7,417 nt of DNA. Origin: M55B174 sp034716235. GTDB taxonomy: Bacteria > Patescibacteriota > Minisyncoccia > CAIUEV01 > JAHKAQ01. Below are positions 4,775 through 7,417 of this stretch, piece by piece. Every line of letters begins with the position of its first letter. Positions within the stretch are counted from its first letter, which is position 1. A model generated the notes under the pieces. That model saw only the letters and a program-made list of their open reading frames with translations, had not been told where the DNA came from and made no database searches. The stretch is taken from the NCBI GenBank assembly GCA_034716235.1, contig JAYEHH010000039.1:1-7417 (forward strand), read 5' to 3'. The position numbers and the translations under genes were made by a program.

Positions 4775-5338
4775 ATGTTTCAATTAGTTATTCATGGGCG
4801 TGGAGGACAGGGAGCTAAAACCATGGCTATGGTTTTAGCTCAAGCAGTTATTGAAGCAGGTAGTTATGCCCAAGCTTATCCGGAGTTTGGTCCAGAGAGA
4901 ACAGGAGCTCCCGTTTATGCCTTTTTAAGAGTAGCTTCTAATAAAATAATTACCAAAGAACCTGTAAGAAATCCTAATGCGGTTGTTATCCTTGACGATT
5001 CTCTACTGTCTGAAGAGGGAATTCTAAATTATTTAGCTCACGGTCCGGCCTTAATAGTAAATTCTACCCAAAATTCCCAAGAGCTTTTACCTGTTTTTAC
5101 TACGGAAGATGAGTATCGAGGTAAACTTTATGTGGTAGATGCTGCGGAAATAATTGCTGGTTATAAAAATAAAATACATCCCACCGCTCCAATTATTGGA
5201 AGATTGCTTAAAATTACAGGGGTAATGCCTTTAGATGATGTCTTTAAAGTTTTCCAGAAAAGATTTACGGGTAAGGTGGGGGAAGAAGTGGTTGAAGACA
5301 CTTTTAAAGCTATGGAAGAAGGGTATTATAGTTTGTAG
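4775..5338 (+). CDS. porG: Pyruvate:ferredoxin oxidoreductase-type enzyme, gamma subunit
   Basis: The 187-residue product is the gamma subunit of a four-subunit 2-oxoacid:ferredoxin oxidoreductase. It begins FQLVIHGRGGQGAKT, the glycine-rich signature of this domain, followed by AYPEFGPERTGAPVYAFLR and later NPNAVVILDDSLL and HPTAPIIGRLLKITG, all typical of PorG/VorG. The domain takes part in binding CoA and in subunit assembly. GTG 4772 and ATG 4775 are adjacent; I chose ATG. No Shine-Dalgarno is visible. It is the first gene of a G-D-A-B cluster, 61 bases after the DsbA-like gene and 37 bases before porD. The length is normal. Pyruvate is the likely substrate, but a branched-chain or other 2-oxoacid cannot be excluded. 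Confidence 0.93.
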   Translation: MFQLVIHGRGGQGAKTMAMVLAQAVIEAGSYAQAYPEFGPERTGAPVYAFLRVASNKIITKEPVRNPNAVVILDDSLLSEEGILNYLAHGPALIVNSTQNSQELLPVFTTEDEYRGKLYVVDAAEIIAGYKNKIHPTAPIIGRLLKITGVMPLDDVFKVFQKRFTGKVGEEVVEDTFKAMEEGYYSL

Positions 5339-5375
5339 ATAAAACTATTAGTCAAATTTAGTTTAATTATTTTTT

Positions 5376-5642
5376 ATGAAATTAAAATCTTGGAAGGAGA
5401 TTCCGATTGGTGGTATTATCATTGATGCAGGAAATTCGCAAGAAAATAAAACTGGATCTTGGAGCGATAAACAACCTCAAATAAATACTGAAAAGTGTAC
5501 TAAGTGTTATCGATGTATTTCCGCTTGTCCTGAAAAAGCTATCAAAAAGGATAAGGCTGGAAATGTTGTGATAGATCATGATCATTGTAAAGGGTGCGGA
5601 ATTTGTGCTCAAGTTTGTCCGAGTAAGGCTATTAAAATGTAA
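5376..5642 (+). CDS. porD: Pyruvate:ferredoxin oxidoreductase-type enzyme, delta subunit (2 x 4Fe-4S)
   Basis: This 88-residue protein carries two complete 4Fe-4S binding motifs: CTKCYRCISACP (Cys41, 44, 47, 51) and CKGCGICAQVCP (Cys71, 74, 77, 81). The N-terminal KSWKEIPIGGII is typical of PorD/VorD and separates it from free ferredoxins. The subunit relays electrons from the TPP-bearing alpha/beta core to an external ferredoxin. It lies between porG and porA, 11 bases before porA, as in four-subunit enzymes of archaea and Thermotoga. The ATG at 5376 follows a run of T with no Shine-Dalgarno. Confidence 0.93.
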   Translation: MKLKSWKEIPIGGIIIDAGNSQENKTGSWSDKQPQINTEKCTKCYRCISACPEKAIKKDKAGNVVIDHDHCKGCGICAQVCPSKAIKM

Positions 5643-5653
5643 AATCTTAAAAT

Positions 5654-6826
5654 ATGTTTATGGATGCCAAATTTGTAGCTTTGACTGGTGCTGGAGCGGC
5701 AGCTGAAGCTATGAAACAAATTAATCCAGAGGTGGTTCCTGTTTATCCTATTACTCCCCAAACTCCGATAGTGGAATATTTTGCTAAAATGATAGCTGAT
5801 GGAAAAGTTGATAGTGAGATGGTTAGGGTGGAAAGTGAACATTCAGCAATGAGTGCCACTATTGGAGCTCAAGCAGCTGGAGTGAGAGCTATGACGGCTT
5901 CTTCTTCTGCTGGGTTGGCATTAATGTTTGAAGTTTTGGGAGTAGCTTCTGGATTAAGACTTCCAATTTTAATGAATATTGCCAATCGAGCATTATCAGC
6001 CCCGATAAATATTCATTGTGATCATTCTGATTCTATGGGAGTAAGAGATATGGGCTGGATACAAATTTATTCCGAAAATGCTCAAGAAGTGTATGACCAT
6101 AATTTTTTAGCTTTGAAATTAGCAGAGAAAGTAATGCTTCCTGCTATGGTGATGCAAGATGGTTTCATTACTTCCCATGCTATGGAAAATGTAGAATTAA
6201 CTTCTGACGAAAAAATTCAAGAGTTCATTGGAGAGTATCAACCAGAAAATCCATTACTTAATGTTGATAAACCAGTTACCGTTGGAGCTTTACAACTGAC
6301 TGATTATTACTTTGAAACTAAAAGACAACAAATTGAGGCTATGAAAACTGCTGATGAGATTTATGGAGATTTAGCCAGCCAGCTTAGTGATATCACGGGG
6401 AGGTCTTATCCTAAACTAGAAACTTATGGATTAGAAGATGCGGAGACAGCCGTGTTAACAATGAGCTCTACGGCAGGAACGGCTCAGGCAATTGCGAAAA
6501 AACTACAGGAAAGGAAAAAAATGAAAGTGGGAGTAATTAAAGTAAGACTTTTTTTGCCGTTTCCTCAAAAGGAATTGCAAGAAGTGGTAAAGGATCTGAA
6601 GTCGTTGGCAGTTTTAGACAGAGCGGTTTCTTTTGGTTCAACGGCTCCCTTAGCCAAAGAAGTCAAAAATGCCTTGTTTGATGCTAAGGAGAGACCTCAA
6701 ATTCAAAGTTATGTTTTTGGTTTAGGAGGAAGAGAAATTTATGAGAAAGATATTGCTAAAGTATATAACACTTTAGTCAAAGGAGATATTAGCCAAGAAG
6801 TAAAGTATATTGGATTAAGAGAATAA
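5654..6826 (+). CDS. porA: Pyruvate:ferredoxin oxidoreductase-type enzyme, alpha subunit
   Basis: The 390-residue product is the alpha subunit, which carries the pyrimidine-binding and C-terminal transketolase-like domains. Visible signatures are VYPITPQTPIVEYF (31-43), ESEHSAMSATIGAQAAGVRAMTASSSAG (about 60-87), NIANRALSAPINIHCDHSDSM (108-128) and MQDGFITSH (167-175). By comparison with PFOR structures, Thr34, Glu62 and Arg112 should lie near the thiamine diphosphate and substrate; this is alignment by eye. A second domain from about 260 contains TMSSTAGTAQ and VIKVRLFLPFP. The enzyme converts pyruvate, CoA and oxidised ferredoxin to acetyl-CoA, CO2 and reduced ferredoxin in the cytoplasm. 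ATG 5654 is used; ATG 5660 is equally possible. The length is normal for PorA. Confidence 0.94.
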   Translation: MFMDAKFVALTGAGAAAEAMKQINPEVVPVYPITPQTPIVEYFAKMIADGKVDSEMVRVESEHSAMSATIGAQAAGVRAMTASSSAGLALMFEVLGVASGLRLPILMNIANRALSAPINIHCDHSDSMGVRDMGWIQIYSENAQEVYDHNFLALKLAEKVMLPAMVMQDGFITSHAMENVELTSDEKIQEFIGEYQPENPLLNVDKPVTVGALQLTDYYFETKRQQIEAMKTADEIYGDLASQLSDITGRSYPKLETYGLEDAETAVLTMSSTAGTAQAIAKKLQERKKMKVGVIKVRLFLPFPQKELQEVVKDLKSLAVLDRAVSFGSTAPLAKEVKNALFDAKERPQIQSYVFGLGGREIYEKDIAKVYNTLVKGDISQEVKYIGLRE

Positions 6827-6847
6827 TTTTAGTTTTATAAAAGTTTT

Positions 6848-7417
6848 ATGAAGGTTGAATCTAAATTAGCTGCTGGTCACCGTACTTGTGCCGGATGCCC
6901 AATTCCATTGATTGTTAGAACGGTGTTGGGAGCAACAACTGATCCCATTGTGGCAACGGTAGCTACTGGTTGTTTAGAGGTGGCGACTACTATTTATCCT
7001 GAAACCAGCTGGAGAATTCCTATTATTCATTCAGCTTTTGAAAATGCAGCCGCCACCATTACCGGGTTAGAAACTGCTTACAGAGCCCTACTCAAAAAGC
7101 AAGAAAAGCAGGCGGAGACTGAAATGGTTGGCCAAATGGAAAAAAAATTAGGCTATCAACTCAAAGATGAAGTTAAATTTGTTGCTTTTGGTGGTGACGG
7201 AGGAACTTATGATATCGGTTTACAGAGCTTATCAGGTGCCCTGGAGCGGGGGCATGATTTTCTTTATATCTGCTACAACAATGAAGGCTATATGAATACT
7301 GGAGGTCAAAGATCTGGTTCAACCCCAAGAGGTGCTAGGACTTCTACAACGCCATCAGGCGAAAAAGCCGACGGTAAAATCCAATTTAAGAAAAATTTAA
7401 CCGAGATTTGTGTTGCT
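6848..7417 (+). CDS. porB: Pyruvate:ferredoxin oxidoreductase-type enzyme, beta subunit (3' truncated)
   Basis: This ORF is open to the last base, giving 190 residues of a protein normally about 300 or more long. It starts 21 bases after porA. The N-terminus has HRTCAGCP (Cys14, Cys17) and ATGCLE (Cys42), three of the four expected ligands of the proximal 4Fe-4S cluster; the fourth lies in the missing C-terminal part. The thiamine diphosphate motif runs from GGDGG (115-119) to YNNEGYMNTGGQ (143-153), the GDG-x(about 26)-NN pattern, followed by QRSGSTPRGARTSTTPSGE as in PorB/VorB. The subunit holds TPP and Mg2+ and starts electron transfer to the delta subunit. The start is ATG 6848 (AGTTTTATG), without a Shine-Dalgarno. 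Confidence 0.94.
   Translation, partial: MKVESKLAAGHRTCAGCPIPLIVRTVLGATTDPIVATVATGCLEVATTIYPETSWRIPIIHSAFENAAATITGLETAYRALLKKQEKQAETEMVGQMEKKLGYQLKDEVKFVAFGGDGGTYDIGLQSLSGALERGHDFLYICYNNEGYMNTGGQRSGSTPRGARTSTTPSGEKADGKIQFKKNLTEICVA

Noticed and set aside
5382..5842. Minus-strand ORFs inside porD/porA
   Set aside because: They lie opposite unmistakable ferredoxin and PorA motifs.
1..7417. Reassigned UGA codon (as in some CPR lineages)
   Set aside because: No stop here is TGA, but no frame needs TGA read-through either; all genes are intact under the standard bacterial code, and nine stops are too few to judge.

Overview
The window is AT-rich and reads like a small-genome, fermentative anaerobe. 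A Patescibacteria (CPR, Parcubacteria-like) host is my best guess. The reasons are the mostly Shine-Dalgarno-less starts, a large unrecognised membrane protein, a tandem thioredoxin-fold membrane protein, and a four-subunit ferredoxin-dependent oxoacid oxidoreductase. This assignment is inference; no marker gene in the window settles it. All protein genes lie on the + strand and all nine visible stop codons are TAA or TAG.

Left part (1-1260). The C-terminal end of typA/bipA (1-270) is followed by a bidirectional terminator, then a complete tRNA-Glu(UUC) on the minus strand with its own near-consensus promoter. Behind it (about 438-606) lies an unusual patch: a duplicated 5' half of the same tRNA-Glu, split in the D arm by a GC-rich palindrome, plus a second element with similar ends, linked by a 28-bp direct repeat. 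Next is a compact transcription unit: a good promoter (692-720), a shrunken tRNA-Trp-like sequence beginning where transcription should start (727-793), a strong Shine-Dalgarno and a 70-codon orphan ORF (832-1044). It ends in stacked hairpins, including a 40-bp perfect palindrome.

Middle part (1261-4713). A 541-residue protein of unknown function, with a long helical cytoplasmic N-terminal region and about four membrane segments, has its own promoter. A second promoter precedes rpmG (ribosomal protein L33, 53 aa). After it come a 98-residue single-pass membrane protein and a 409-residue membrane-anchored protein with two thioredoxin-like domains, CxxC then DsbA-like CPFS.

Right part (4775-7417). 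porG, porD, porA and porB (the last cut by the window edge) encode the gamma, delta, alpha and beta subunits of a pyruvate:ferredoxin oxidoreductase-type enzyme. Together they would oxidise pyruvate (or a related 2-oxoacid) to acetyl-CoA and CO2 and pass electrons through the subunit clusters to ferredoxin. The genes from rpmG to porB are closely spaced on one strand with no obvious terminator between them, so they may be co-transcribed, although the gaps of 51 and 61 bases leave room for internal promoters.

The most novel-looking material is the tRNA-derived and palindromic sequence at 438-1152, not the metabolic genes.
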